Counted from the stretch's first letter, positions 53,522 to 61,925 are shown. The stretch is DNA of 64,000 nucleotides from Lewinellaceae bacterium (GCA_020636025.1 JACJYQ010000009.1:1-64000); one strand, 5' to 3'. Program-made: numbers and translations. The notes: a model not told the origin generated them from the sequence alone.

Positions 53522-53546
53522 AAGGTAGCGCAAGTAGTGCTACCTT
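53522..53546. promoter_or_regulatory. Inverted repeat overlapping the -7 box (candidate operator)
   Basis: AAGGTAGC (53522-53529) and GCTACCTT (53539-53546) form a perfect 8-bp inverted repeat with a 9-nt spacer. The right half covers the TACCTTTG -7 box (53541-53548) of the phosphoesterase gene. This is where a repressor dimer would bind; no regulator is identified. Confidence 0.5.
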
Positions 53547-53562
53547 TGCGATCCTTTTTTGA

Positions 53563-54687
53563 ATGGCTATGAATATTATCAGAATACTTTTATTGGTTTT
53601 TGTCGTTTCCTCGGGCTTGTTTTCCCGAGAAATTAATGTTGTTGACAGCTCGCAGGCAGGAGCTGATGGCCCTTATGTGTTTTATCGTGACGGCAAGATA
53701 TATGTCAATTATGTAGTTATGCGGGATGTCGGCGCCAAAGCCGTCACGCAAATTTATACTGATAGACAAGCAGCCCAGCTTACCTGTTTCATTCCCGAAA
53801 CCAAAGAGAAATTCAGTTTTCTTTTAAGAGACCAGCTGTCAGTCCCAGCTTCAGTGTATCCAGCCTCAAAACGCATGCTGGTACTCTCCGATATTGAGGG
53901 CAATTTTGAAGCAATGAAAATGATGTTGCTGACAGCAGGTGTAATGGACAAGCAGTTTCGCTGGACATTCGGGGATGGCGATCTTGTATTGAATGGCGAC
54001 TTTTTTGATCGGGGATTAAATGTTACTGAGTGCCTTTGGTTGTTGTACAAACTCGATGGTGAGGCAGAAGCAGCTGGCGGCAGACTTCATTTTATTCTGG
54101 GTAACCACGAGATAATGAATTTACAGGGCAACTATAATTACGTCCGCAATAAGTACATTGAGAATGCCAAATTACTGCATTTGAACTACCCTGATCTGTA
54201 TAATCAGAATACAGAATTGGGCCGTTGGCTGCGCACAAAAAATTCAATTGAAAAGATTGGAGATGTCGTATTCTGCCACGGAGGCATCAGCCCTAAACTT
54301 GCCCAAAGCGGTCTTTCACTGGCAGAAATAAATAAAATAGCACGCAAACACCTGGGAGTAAACGAACAGGAAATAAAAAGCCCGGCAGCCAGGTTGATAT
54401 TCGATCGCAATAACGGTGTTTTTTGGTTTCGCGGACTGGCAAAAACCCAAACTACAGTTGAAGATGTTGATATGATCATGGAGTATCTGGGTGCCAAAAG
54501 AATAATTCTGGGACACACGCTGAAAAAAGACCTCACAGCATATTACGACGGCAGGGTAGTGTGCATCGACCTCTACCACGAACTAAATCTCCAGAATGGT
54601 TTTGCCAAAGCCTTGTTGATAGAGGGTGATCACTTTTTTGGCCTTGATAGCTCTGGAAGTAGAAGCTCCATTTATAGTGAAAGGTAG
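53563..54687 (+). CDS. Metallophosphoesterase (PPP-like, Shewanella-type phosphatase)
   Basis: This 374-aa protein has a signal peptide (residues ~1-22) and a calcineurin-like domain. Motifs in order: VLSDIEGNFEAM (near residue 107), NGDFFDRGLNVTE (GDxxDRG), ILGNHEIMN (GNHE), FCHGGISPK and LGHTLKK. In the first motif the usual DxH metal-ligand pair reads DxE, which may alter metal preference. It is expected to work in the periplasm on phosphoproteins or small phosphoesters. An alternative ATG at 53569 is in frame. The stop is followed at once by AT-rich repeats. Confidence 0.88.
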   Translation: MAMNIIRILLLVFVVSSGLFSREINVVDSSQAGADGPYVFYRDGKIYVNYVVMRDVGAKAVTQIYTDRQAAQLTCFIPETKEKFSFLLRDQLSVPASVYPASKRMLVLSDIEGNFEAMKMMLLTAGVMDKQFRWTFGDGDLVLNGDFFDRGLNVTECLWLLYKLDGEAEAAGGRLHFILGNHEIMNLQGNYNYVRNKYIENAKLLHLNYPDLYNQNTELGRWLRTKNSIEKIGDVVFCHGGISPKLAQSGLSLAEINKIARKHLGVNEQEIKSPAARLIFDRNNGVFWFRGLAKTQTTVEDVDMIMEYLGAKRIILGHTLKKDLTAYYDGRVVCIDLYHELNLQNGFAKALLIEGDHFFGLDSSGSRSSIYSER

Positions 54688-55023
54688 ATAAATGTGATAA
54701 TTCGATAATTAGCTAATTTGATAATTAGCTAATGTAGTCCAATGGCTAATGTTGCATTCTATTGGCAGCTTGCCGCTGTTGGCGTCCTCGCCAATAGCAA
54801 GTTTACTTCAGAATTTTGACAGGTCACAACTAGGGTGAATTAGCTAATGAAGTCCAATGGATTTAGTGTTAGGGACATCATGGTACATGCCTTAATTCTG
54901 GATGGTTTCTCTTTATCAGATCTTGATTCACTAAAGGCAAGAGTGAATTCCAAATATTAGCTAATTATCGGATTATCAAATTAGCTAATTATCACATTAT
55001 CAAATTAGCTAATTATCATATTA
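54688..55023. other. Repeat-filled intergenic region
   Basis: This 336-bp gap lies between convergent genes. It holds ATTAGCTAATT copies at 54708 and 54724, two copies of TTAGCTAATG-AGTCCAATGG (near 54725 and 54839), and a palindrome CTATTGGC...GCCAATAG (about 54760-54800). A regular 24-bp array runs from 54956. No gene was seen. Confidence 0.6.
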
Positions 55024-55027
55024 TTAA
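54956..55027. repeat. 24-bp ATTAGCTAATT direct repeat array (3 units)
   Basis: ATTAGCTAATT begins at 54956, 54980 and 55004, exactly 24 bp apart. The array runs into the TTA that encodes the TerC stop codon (TAA on the minus strand) at 55024-55026. Confidence 0.85.
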
Positions 55028-55785
55028 TTGCTTTTCTTGTGAAATACCTCAGCAAAAAGAATCGGCACAAAGAAAAATGCGGCTGTGATGATGCTCACGA
55101 TCAGGTCTGCGACTTCACTTTCCAGCCACAATACCCACTGATGGTCTTCGAAAAAGTGGCAGGGTAATGCTATAAAGAGTTTAACGCCAAGTATACCTAT
55201 AACGAGGAAGGCACTGGTTTCCAGAAACGGATATTTTTCCAACAATTTGACGAACCATTGCGCCACAAAGCGCATGGCCAGGATACCTATGAAAACACCG
55301 GTACAGATCAGATAAATATTATCAGTAAAGGCAACAGCGGCAAAAACGTTATCCAGGGAAAAGGCCAGATCCATGATTTCAACAGCTATGATCGTAGCCC
55401 AGAATGGTCCTACCAGTCCATTGGTCAATTTATAATACCACTTGTTCTTTTTGGCTAAAATATCATCCTCTTTTTTCGGTGTGGCCTTGGTCCGAAAATA
55501 ATCCCAGGTAAGGTAGATCAGGTAGACACCACCCAAGGGTTTTAACCACCAGATCTTGATGAGTTGAGCGGCAAAAATCAGGCAAATCCCTCTGAATATG
55601 TATGCTCCCAATATTCCATACCGCAAAGCAAGCTTCCGCTTGTCGGGGGGCAAGTCGAGCACCATGGTTGCTAAAACAGCAGCATTGTCTACAGAAAGCA
55701 AACTTTCTATCAGAATCAGGTTTAGCACAATGATAGCTGAACGCTCCCATTCACCTCCAAATATCTCCTGCAAAAATTCGGTCAT
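55024..55785 (-). CDS. TerC family integral membrane protein
   Basis: This 253-aa protein has about seven membrane segments. The TerC signature acidic motifs are present: SVDNAAVLATMV near residue 32 and DLAFSLDNVFAAVAF near residue 140. These line the metal path in the family, which includes Mn(II) exporters and tellurium-resistance-linked proteins. Mn export is likely but not proven. A promoter-like pair TTTG-N19-CACCTTTG lies at 55934-55964 on the minus strand. The 3' end is fused to the 24-bp repeat array. Confidence 0.9.
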   Translation of the reverse strand: MTEFLQEIFGGEWERSAIIVLNLILIESLLSVDNAAVLATMVLDLPPDKRKLALRYGILGAYIFRGICLIFAAQLIKIWWLKPLGGVYLIYLTWDYFRTKATPKKEDDILAKKNKWYYKLTNGLVGPFWATIIAVEIMDLAFSLDNVFAAVAFTDNIYLICTGVFIGILAMRFVAQWFVKLLEKYPFLETSAFLVIGILGVKLFIALPCHFFEDHQWVLWLESEVADLIVSIITAAFFFVPILFAEVFHKKSN

Positions 55786-55933
55786 AACGGATCAATCATT
55801 CGCGGTACTAGGCATTGGTAACATGGTGGAAGTCAAATGGTTGGGCTTAGTGTTCAGCTTAGGACAAAAGTTGCCATAGTCTTTACAAATGGTATGCTTT
55901 GAACGACCAAGTTGAATTTTGTCTTTGCGGGCG

Positions 55934-55964
55934 CAAAGGTGCGCTTTTGTTTCAAGAGGGCAAA
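55934..55964 (-). promoter_or_regulatory. Candidate promoter of terC-like gene
   Basis: On the minus strand TTTG (55961-55964), a 19-nt spacer and CACCTTTG (55934-55941), one mismatch from TAnnTTTG. The leader would be about 145 nt. Confidence 0.4.
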
Positions 55965-55985
55965 AAGTTAGCCAAAAATTAGCGC

Positions 55986-56492
55986 TTATTGCTGGGCATC
56001 CTGCATCAATTGATCTGTGTCACGAATGAGCGAATCAATTTCGCGTTGCAGTGCTTCTTTTCTTTGTTGACGATCTGCAGATTTGGCACTTTGAGTATCT
56101 GTGCCTTTGGCAACGCCTTTCCCCAGGGTAGATGTTTGCGGCACCAGATCTTCATGATCCTCCCTGTCTATACTCTCAAGCTCCTGTTCCAGCGCCGACT
56201 TCCTAGTTTCGAGATCATCTAGTCGCTTGATGACCTTATCATCAACATATTGTGCTTGCTCACGAACAGCTTTATAGGCATTACCCAGTTTTTTTAGGGC
56301 TACATCGTATTTCCCTGCATCAAATTTCTCTTTTTCAGCTTTAACCAAATCAGTTACTGATACTACAACTTCACGCAATTGACCAAAAACCTTGCGGGAA
56401 TTTTCTTTTTCCTGGCTAGTGCCGAACAAATAATTGTAAACGAGTATGGCGGCTACGAGAAGCAGTGCGAGCTTTACAAGTGAACGTATCAT
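55986..56492 (-). CDS. Membrane-anchored coiled-coil hypothetical protein
   Basis: This 168-aa protein has one N-terminal membrane segment (VKLALLLVAAILVYNYLFG, residues ~6-24). It is followed by ~140 residues of charged helix with heptad character (KVFGQLREVVVSVTDL, KRLDDLETRKSALEQELESI). A short Ser/Thr/Gly/Gln linker is near residue 120. No family is recognised. It lies upstream of terC on the same strand, with the terC promoter between them. Confidence 0.7.
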   Translation of the reverse strand: MIRSLVKLALLLVAAILVYNYLFGTSQEKENSRKVFGQLREVVVSVTDLVKAEKEKFDAGKYDVALKKLGNAYKAVREQAQYVDDKVIKRLDDLETRKSALEQELESIDREDHEDLVPQTSTLGKGVAKGTDTQSAKSADRQQRKEALQREIDSLIRDTDQLMQDAQQ

Positions 56493-56737
56493 GTGTCAAA
56501 GTATATTTTAAAGTTATGGCAAATATACGCCTTAATAAGGCGAATTTGATATAAAAATGAAATGCCGATTGGCTTGATTATCATTTGTTTGAACAAAAAT
56601 AGCAGGCAGTATTCATGACTTATGGCGAGGATGAATGTCCAAAGCTTATTTGGTGGAAAGTTGATCTTCAGTATTTCCTTTTCTGGCTTATTGTTACCTT
56701 CGCGGCCGGATTCTAAAAACTGAATTCACCTGTTGCT

Positions 56738-58270
56738 ATGTCCATTCTAGGCACTATTATTCAGAAAGGCGCCAAATTCGGAGCGCTTGTCAACACCCCT
56801 CGACAGCCAGCCCATCAACTTCAGGAGCAGCAATTACTCGAACTGCTTCGCGAAGCACGCTTTACGGCATTTGGACTGGAATATGAATTTCATGAACTCA
56901 TGGCGGCCAGCGACCCGATTGCTGAATTTAAGAAGGCAGTCCCGGCAACTGACTACAACGGTATTTATGAACGATGGTGGTCCAGGTCGCATTTGGAGGA
57001 TGCTCCAGATATCTGTTGGCCCGGAGTAGTGCCTTACTACGCACTCTCCAGTGGAACGAGTCAGGCCACTTCCAAATACATACCGGTGACCGAAGACTTG
57101 CTGCGTGGAATGAAACGTGGCTCGCGCAGGATGTTTTTTGATCTGAGCAACTTTGGTATTCCGGCCAGCCAGTACACCAAACAAATGCTCATGATTGGTT
57201 CCTGCACCCAGCTTCAGAGACAAGGAAACCACTGGTGGGGAGATTTGTCGGGAATAATGGGACTAAATCGTCCTTATGTCATGGAACGCTCATACCGCCC
57301 TGGCCGCCACATCACGGATGTGCCAGAATGGGGGGATCGCATCGAACTGATAGCCGATGAAGCCAAAACCTGGGACATCGGATTTTCAGTGAGCAACCCC
57401 ATGTGGCTACAATTGGTGCTTGAGAGGATTATTGAAAAGCACAAACTGAAACACATTCATGAGCTGTGGCCCAATTTTAATTTGTACGTACATGGCGGCG
57501 TGATGGTAGAGCCCTATAAACCCTCCCTGGAACAATTGTTTGGGCAGCCTGTCCAGTACCTGGATAGTTATGGCACTTCCGAAGGTTTCCTGGGATATCA
57601 AACGCATCCCGACAACCGGTCCATGAGATTCCTGGCAGATTGCGGTGTGTTCTTTGAATTTGTCCCCTTCACCTCGGATAATTTTGATGAGAATGGAGAT
57701 CTCAAAAGTGATCAGCCTGAAAGTCTCCGGATTGAGGAGGTCCAAACAGGGGTTCACTATGCATTGCTACTCAGCACCACTGCCGGAGCCTGGCGTTATT
57801 TATTGGGAGACACCATACAATTTACCAATGTAGAACATTCGGAATTCCGCATTACCGGTCGTACCAAGCAATTCCTTTCTGCTTGCGGCGAACACCTTTC
57901 CATCGATAATCTCTCGGCTGCTGTAAAAGCTGTTGACGATCAATTACACGCAGGAGTAAGAGAGTTTGCAGTGGCAGCCCTGCGGGAAGGTACTTTTTGG
58001 GCTCATCAATGGTATGTATCCATGGACAATCCTTCGGTAACCGCTGAAGAATTTGTGAAAGTGGTAGATGCAGAACTGGGCCGCTTAAATGATGATTATT
58101 TGGTTGAGCGTCGTTATGCACTGCAGGAAGTGCGGGCTAAAGTACTGCCCAATGAACTGTTCCTTTCATGGCTAAGCCAGCGTGGCAAAATGAATGGACA
58201 GGCAAAAATTCCAAGGGTGCTTAAAGGTGCTCAACTTGAAGATTTTGAATCATTTATTGGAAATAAATGA
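56738..58270 (+). CDS. GH3 auxin-responsive promoter family protein
   Basis: This 510-aa protein belongs to the GH3 branch of the adenylate-forming superfamily. The ATP-binding loop is YALSSGTSQATSKYIPVT near residue 103. A second motif region is LDSYGTSEGFLGYQ near residue 278, and the C-terminal hinge is YLLGDTIQFTNVEHSEFRITGR near residue 350. Plant members conjugate amino acids to acyl acids; substrates of Bacteroidota homologues are unknown. A TACCTTCG near-match -7 box lies ~30 nt upstream. The stop codon is followed immediately by 24-bp repeats. Confidence 0.92.
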   Translation: MSILGTIIQKGAKFGALVNTPRQPAHQLQEQQLLELLREARFTAFGLEYEFHELMAASDPIAEFKKAVPATDYNGIYERWWSRSHLEDAPDICWPGVVPYYALSSGTSQATSKYIPVTEDLLRGMKRGSRRMFFDLSNFGIPASQYTKQMLMIGSCTQLQRQGNHWWGDLSGIMGLNRPYVMERSYRPGRHITDVPEWGDRIELIADEAKTWDIGFSVSNPMWLQLVLERIIEKHKLKHIHELWPNFNLYVHGGVMVEPYKPSLEQLFGQPVQYLDSYGTSEGFLGYQTHPDNRSMRFLADCGVFFEFVPFTSDNFDENGDLKSDQPESLRIEEVQTGVHYALLLSTTAGAWRYLLGDTIQFTNVEHSEFRITGRTKQFLSACGEHLSIDNLSAAVKAVDDQLHAGVREFAVAALREGTFWAHQWYVSMDNPSVTAEEFVKVVDAELGRLNDDYLVERRYALQEVRAKVLPNELFLSWLSQRGKMNGQAKIPRVLKGAQLEDFESFIGNK

Positions 58271-58275
58271 TTCAA

Positions 58276-58311
58276 ATTAGCTAATGTGATATTTAGCCAA
58301 TTAGCTAATAT
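58276..58311. repeat. 24-bp ATTAGCTAATT direct repeat (2 units)
   Basis: Copies begin at 58276 and 58300, 24 bp apart, starting 5 bp after the GH3 stop codon. Confidence 0.75.
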
Positions 58312-58387
58312 TTCAATTTTTATGTCCTTTAATCAAGGATTGATAAACTCAGCACGTACTTTTTGGTTTAAGTGTCTCACGTTATGT

Positions 58388-58418
58388 TGCGCTTGGTCAG
58401 AAGACACAAGCGCGGCGA
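58388..58418 (+). repeat. Solitary REP-like palindrome
   Basis: TGCGCTTGGTCAGAAGACACAAGCGC-type sequence, closely related to 39200-39232. It folds as GCGCTTG-GTC...GAC-CAAGCGC. No inverted partner is nearby. Confidence 0.75.
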
Positions 58419-58438
58419 ATTGCCAAATCTAAAATTTC

Positions 58439-58473
58439 ATTAGCTAATTATCGTATTATCCCATTAGCTCATT
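58439..58473. repeat. 24-bp ATTAGCTAATT direct repeat (2 units)
   Basis: Copies begin at 58439 and 58463, 24 bp apart. The second is degenerate (ATTAGCTCATT). The array ends 8 bp before the next ATG and so lies in the leader of the 58481 gene. Confidence 0.75.
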
Positions 58474-58480
58474 AAAACCT

Positions 58481-58975
58481 ATGGCTCAAAAACTCATCTT
58501 CCCCGATTTTATCGCAAAATTCCCGCCTGTCGACATGCCGGTTACGCTTGGGGAAGACACTCATCATATTTTTAGTAAAGAGAATGACCCTTTGTCGGAT
58601 GCGTTGATCTCACAGTTTATCCACCCGCTGGAGACCTATATTCCTGACGAGGAGATGACGGAATACGTACCATGCTTTGGCATTGCCGATACCGAAAAAT
58701 TCATCGCGTTAGTCTGGTGGAAAGCAGAGCTGATGAACTATGAATATCATCTGGCGACGTTTACACTTAAGGGAGACCTCATCAGTCACCGTGTGATTGC
58801 CGGAACAAGGGTAAAAGAGGAAACAGTGTACAGGTCGGTTGCTACGATTAATGAGGAATATGAAATCGCCATCCTCGAAGGCGAGTCGCTTGATGGAGAC
58901 AAGATGTTTGATCCAACCAGTTCCAAAACCAGGTTTATGGAAATTTTGGTGAATGGGGAGATCGTTGATGGGTGA
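58481..58975 (+). CDS. Hypothetical protein
   Basis: This 164-aa soluble acidic protein has no signal peptide or membrane segment. It shows FPDFIAKFPPVDMPVTLGED near the N terminus and a beta-rich centre (FIALVWWKAELMNYEYHLATF). I know no family for it. The 5' leader is made of intergenic repeats, and a second repeat cluster follows 10 bp after the stop. Confidence 0.7.
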   Translation: MAQKLIFPDFIAKFPPVDMPVTLGEDTHHIFSKENDPLSDALISQFIHPLETYIPDEEMTEYVPCFGIADTEKFIALVWWKAELMNYEYHLATFTLKGDLISHRVIAGTRVKEETVYRSVATINEEYEIAILEGESLDGDKMFDPTSSKTRFMEILVNGEIVDG

Positions 58976-58984
58976 TATAACCTA

Positions 58985-59119
58985 TAAGCCCTGAAGGGGC
59001 GCTTTCCCCGAACATAGGGTATAGCCCTATGGGAGGAACCCAGCATAATAGTAGCCCTGAAGGGGCGACATGTCTACACAGCTCGATATGGAGTACCTGA
59101 TGTCGCCCCTTCAGGGCTA
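58985..59119. repeat. AGCCCTGAAGGGGCG repeat cluster with 20-bp inverted pair
   Basis: Copies start at 58986 and 59053. A perfect 20-bp inverted copy (TAGCCCTGAAGGGGCGACAT, 59052-59071) is at 59100-59119 with a 28-bp loop. A small palindrome ATAGGGTATAGCCCTAT lies between. The hairpin sits 9 bp beyond the gldD stop codon and may act as its terminator. Confidence 0.85.
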
Positions 59120-59128
59120 TTTCGTGAA

Positions 59129-59728
59129 TTACTTTCCTGGGTTATTCCACTTCAGCGTTTCTACCAAGTGATCCAGATCGGCACGCATAAAAGTTACCAC
59201 AGGGGCTAGCGAGTCAGGTCGGGCTTCCGTATTGAAATACAGCGAACCACGTAGGAAATTCCGGGTAGAGTCGGTTAGAAAAAACTGATAGGACGAAGCT
59301 GCAGGTCCTTCCACGTTAAAAACTACACCGTACACTTTATCTTCCGGACGAGCAATGGCCGTTTCTTCAATGTAGCTTGCTTTAACGTTGTGCTTATTGG
59401 TTATTTCGTATGAATCCTTGACAAATTCATCAAATTCAGCGCGGTCGTGGATAGGGTAGTAGCTGCAAAAGATGGTGGCATTTAACGGCGCTACCCGGAT
59501 ATTGAACCAGCAATCGTTTCTGGCTTTCTCGTCAAAATAAGTGGTGTCGTGCTCAATGGTTGCGTACTCGGGTTGTTCAAAAGTGAATGCGCAATAGGTC
59601 TCATCAAAAGCTTTATAAGCCTTCTCCGGATAAACTACCTTAGGGTAAGCTCGTGGCTTTGGAACAGGAACGTAGTCTTCACAGCTGAAAAAGCTTAGGA
59701 TTACCAGGCAAAACAGAAGTCTGTACAT
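59129..59728 (-). CDS. gldD: Gliding motility lipoprotein GldD
   Basis: This 199-aa lipoprotein has a lipobox cysteine at residue 16 (LSFFSCEDY). The GldD opening VPVPKPRAYPKVVYPEKAY follows, then CAFTFEQPEYATIEHD and ARNDCWFNI. GldD is needed for gliding motility and T9SS function in flavobacteria, and acts on the periplasmic side of the envelope. It lies apart from other gld genes here. It is consistent with the T9SS cargo genes in the window. Confidence 0.92.
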   Translation of the reverse strand: MYRLLFCLVILSFFSCEDYVPVPKPRAYPKVVYPEKAYKAFDETYCAFTFEQPEYATIEHDTTYFDEKARNDCWFNIRVAPLNATIFCSYYPIHDRAEFDEFVKDSYEITNKHNVKASYIEETAIARPEDKVYGVVFNVEGPAASSYQFFLTDSTRNFLRGSLYFNTEARPDSLAPVVTFMRADLDHLVETLKWNNPGK

Positions 59729-59796
59729 ACTATATGCAACAATTTTTCTAAAAGTGATCAGGGGGGACTGGATGTTTGGAAGCTGCCAACGCTAAT

Positions 59797-59829
59797 TTGA
59801 ATATCCAATATCCAACAAGGAATGTCCAA
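59797..59829 (+). repeat. ATATCCAACAAGG intergenic repeat, left copy
   Basis: A 33-bp copy (TTGAATATCCAATATCCAAC...) with an inverted partner at 59920-59952, identical at about 27 of 33 positions. Confidence 0.7.
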
Positions 59830-59919
59830 CTCCCAAGTGTAATAATCGCAAAAGTAGCTGCAAATGTTTTAAGCAGATCTTCAAAAGATGTGGGAAGTCT
59901 GAAATGAAGGACTTCAAAA

Positions 59920-59952
59920 TTGGATATTCCTTGTTGAATAATGGTTATTCAA
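59920..59952 (-). repeat. ATATCCAACAAGG intergenic repeat, right copy
   Basis: Inverted partner of 59797-59829. It ends 5 bp before the stop codon of the endonuclease gene. Confidence 0.7.
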
Positions 59953-59957
59953 CACCA

Positions 59958-60851
59958 CTATCGTCTCACATTCCAGACTTTAATCCTGGTTTCCTGTCTT
60001 TTGTTGTTGATCGGCCAGGCGTATTTGTCCAGTGATCCTTCAAGTTCTTCATTGAGGCCGTTCAATATTTCAGGGAAAAAATCCAACCCTGTTAATTTTT
60101 CCACCTTATCAATGGAACAAGCATAATCCATGATGGGGCTGTCACTAACCATATTGGGTAAAATGAATGCGATGGCTTTCATTTGCTCGGGAGCATACAG
60201 TACTTTATAAAAGGCATCAGGGACACTTACCTTGCAGAAGCCAATGGTTTCATATTCCCGATCGGTGAGGACTGGCCCGGTAACCACATACAATCGCTTG
60301 AATTTTCGTGCCCAGTCACGGGTTAATTCTTCCAGTTCCCGCCATACACCGCCATTGAAAGCACGCACCTGAGGACTGATGTTACTCATAAAAAACGTTT
60401 CATCAATGGCCACTTCATCAAATGCCATGTCAGCAGCCGGGCATAAGTGGCCTTTATCAAAACCGCTGGAAGTATAGTCTCTTGGAGTAGCGCTCTCTGT
60501 GCGAACATCGGGGTCGGGACGGAAGGTATTGGGGCGCTCGGCCCAGGTTTCGTTCAAATGCTCACGGGTAAGCTCATATGCGACCCACACAGCCTGTTCG
60601 TGGTCTTCATCATAAGACAGGCAATACCAGGTGTGGCATACTATTTCATTAGTAGTGGAAAGCGGCAGGATTTCTTTTGGTACCTGACAAGGCAATTGAA
60701 CAGAAGCTGTTTTGGCAGGCTTGCTTTCTTCTGTCGTTTCTGTTGCTTTTTCACCTCCGAACATATTGAAAAGCCAAAAAGCCAGGCCCGCCAACAAGGC
60801 AAACACACCGGATTTGAACAGGAAGCCGTCAGATGATTTTTTTCGAGCCAT
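59958..60851 (-). CDS. DNA/RNA non-specific endonuclease
   Basis: This 297-aa protein has an N-terminal membrane segment or uncleaved signal (GVFALLAGLAFWLFNMFGG, residues ~13-31). A beta-beta-alpha-Me finger nuclease domain follows. The catalytic motif is DKGHLCPAADM near residue 130, a DRGH variant with Lys for Arg. The metal-binding Asn is probably in FMSNISPQ, ~25 residues later. The active site should face the periplasm or outside, so a role in nutrient scavenging or against incoming DNA is plausible. A TAACTTTG box lies upstream at 60878-60885. Confidence 0.9.
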   Translation of the reverse strand: MARKKSSDGFLFKSGVFALLAGLAFWLFNMFGGEKATETTEESKPAKTASVQLPCQVPKEILPLSTTNEIVCHTWYCLSYDEDHEQAVWVAYELTREHLNETWAERPNTFRPDPDVRTESATPRDYTSSGFDKGHLCPAADMAFDEVAIDETFFMSNISPQVRAFNGGVWRELEELTRDWARKFKRLYVVTGPVLTDREYETIGFCKVSVPDAFYKVLYAPEQMKAIAFILPNMVSDSPIMDYACSIDKVEKLTGLDFFPEILNGLNEELEGSLDKYAWPINNKRQETRIKVWNVRR

Positions 60852-60949
60852 TTGTATGGATTTGATTCAATCTGAAGCAAAGTTAAAAAAACATTAAGTT
60901 TTAAATAAATAAAATAAAAAACATTTTTTGTTTTCAGTTTTGCGCCTAT

Positions 60950-60974
60950 CCATTGTTCGTTGTCCATTGTTCAC
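60950..60974 (-). repeat. GAACAATG-type repeat at the 3' end of the AbiGi-like gene
   Basis: CCATTGTTCGTTGTCCATTG... is the inverted form of the AATGAAC array at 62866-62907. The two copies bracket the TIR/AbiGi module in opposite orientation. The last base is part of the TAG stop of the AbiGi-like gene. Confidence 0.6.
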
Positions 60975-61921
60975 TAAAAATCATCATTAATCTGCTCCAG
61001 TGTTATGATCCGGGTAATAAGTCTTTTTACCACGGTAAATGGCTGGTCCTCAAACCTTTTTTCGAGTTTTTCCACAATATGCTTTACATCTTCGTCTTTC
61101 TCTACAATGAGATATTTTAGCGAAGTTGGATCTATTTGCATTTTCGGATCCGGCTCTTCGGATAGCTTTTTATTCATCTCCTGCCTGAAGGAGTCAAACA
61201 GCTTTTGTGTCACTTCTGCATCCGGCAAAGTCATCAACTCAGCATTTGCTTTCAGCTGATCATGTATCCATCTCACTTCATCAAAAGGCCATTCTGTCAA
61301 AATTACATTTTGCTGCACCATTTCTTTTGCCATTACAAATGCACCCGACATGAGTTCTTTGCTAATCCAAACCGGTGGCAATATTTCTTCTTCTAATTCC
61401 GGTATATACCTCCATTCCCGTTCGTCATAAAATCGTTTGTTTTCAAACGTCAAACCACCATGTTCAAAACGGCCTTCATAGGGCTTTACATATTTCATCA
61501 GCCTCATCAGGCTTTTTCTTATTGTCCCAATTTTGGGAATGTTCTCAGTGGAAATAGTAGATAATTGCCTGAGCGAAACAAGTGCATTTCGGATGCCAAT
61601 GGCCGTTTCGGACGTAGGTTTTACATAAATCAAGGGCGTGATTCCTTTATCGATGCCCCAGGCTTTGGAGCAGCCAATTCCATAGCCTTTGTAAACAGAA
61701 ATGTGCTCTTTTACTTTAGAGAGCGGGATGTCGCAAAAGCACACCATGGGGACGGCATAATCAAAGGTTTTGCTTTCCTGTCCCAATGCCGGGGCAAAGG
61801 CGCTAAAGTCTTCGGTACAATACCTGGGGTGAAACCCGTTGTCGATGATGCTTTCCAGGTATTCCCGTTTGCTGGTAAAGTGAAATAGGGTATTGGAACT
61901 AAGGGTCTCGCCAACATTCAT
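60974..61921 (-). CDS. AbiGi-family protein (putative abortive-infection component)
   Basis: This 315-aa protein matches the AbiGi family pattern as I know it. The N-terminal block is SSNTLFHFTSKREYLESIID...GFHPRYCTEDF, followed by PMVCFCDIPLSKVKEHI near residue 58 and YKGYGIGCSKAWGIDKGITP near residue 77. A late FYDEREWRYIPE is near residue 165. The last ~75 residues (after the DPKMQIDP stretch) appear to be an added helical tail. AbiGi was described as one half of lactococcal AbiG, with AbiGii as partner. Here the gene starts 4 nt after the EAD11-TIR gene, so both come from one transcript. It may control or activate the TIR effector, which is inference. Confidence 0.78.
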   Translation of the reverse strand: MNVGETLSSNTLFHFTSKREYLESIIDNGFHPRYCTEDFSAFAPALGQESKTFDYAVPMVCFCDIPLSKVKEHISVYKGYGIGCSKAWGIDKGITPLIYVKPTSETAIGIRNALVSLRQLSTISTENIPKIGTIRKSLMRLMKYVKPYEGRFEHGGLTFENKRFYDEREWRYIPELEEEILPPVWISKELMSGAFVMAKEMVQQNVILTEWPFDEVRWIHDQLKANAELMTLPDAEVTQKLFDSFRQEMNKKLSEEPDPKMQIDPTSLKYLIVEKDEDVKHIVEKLEKRFEDQPFTVVKRLITRIITLEQINDDF

Positions 61922-61925
61922 AATC

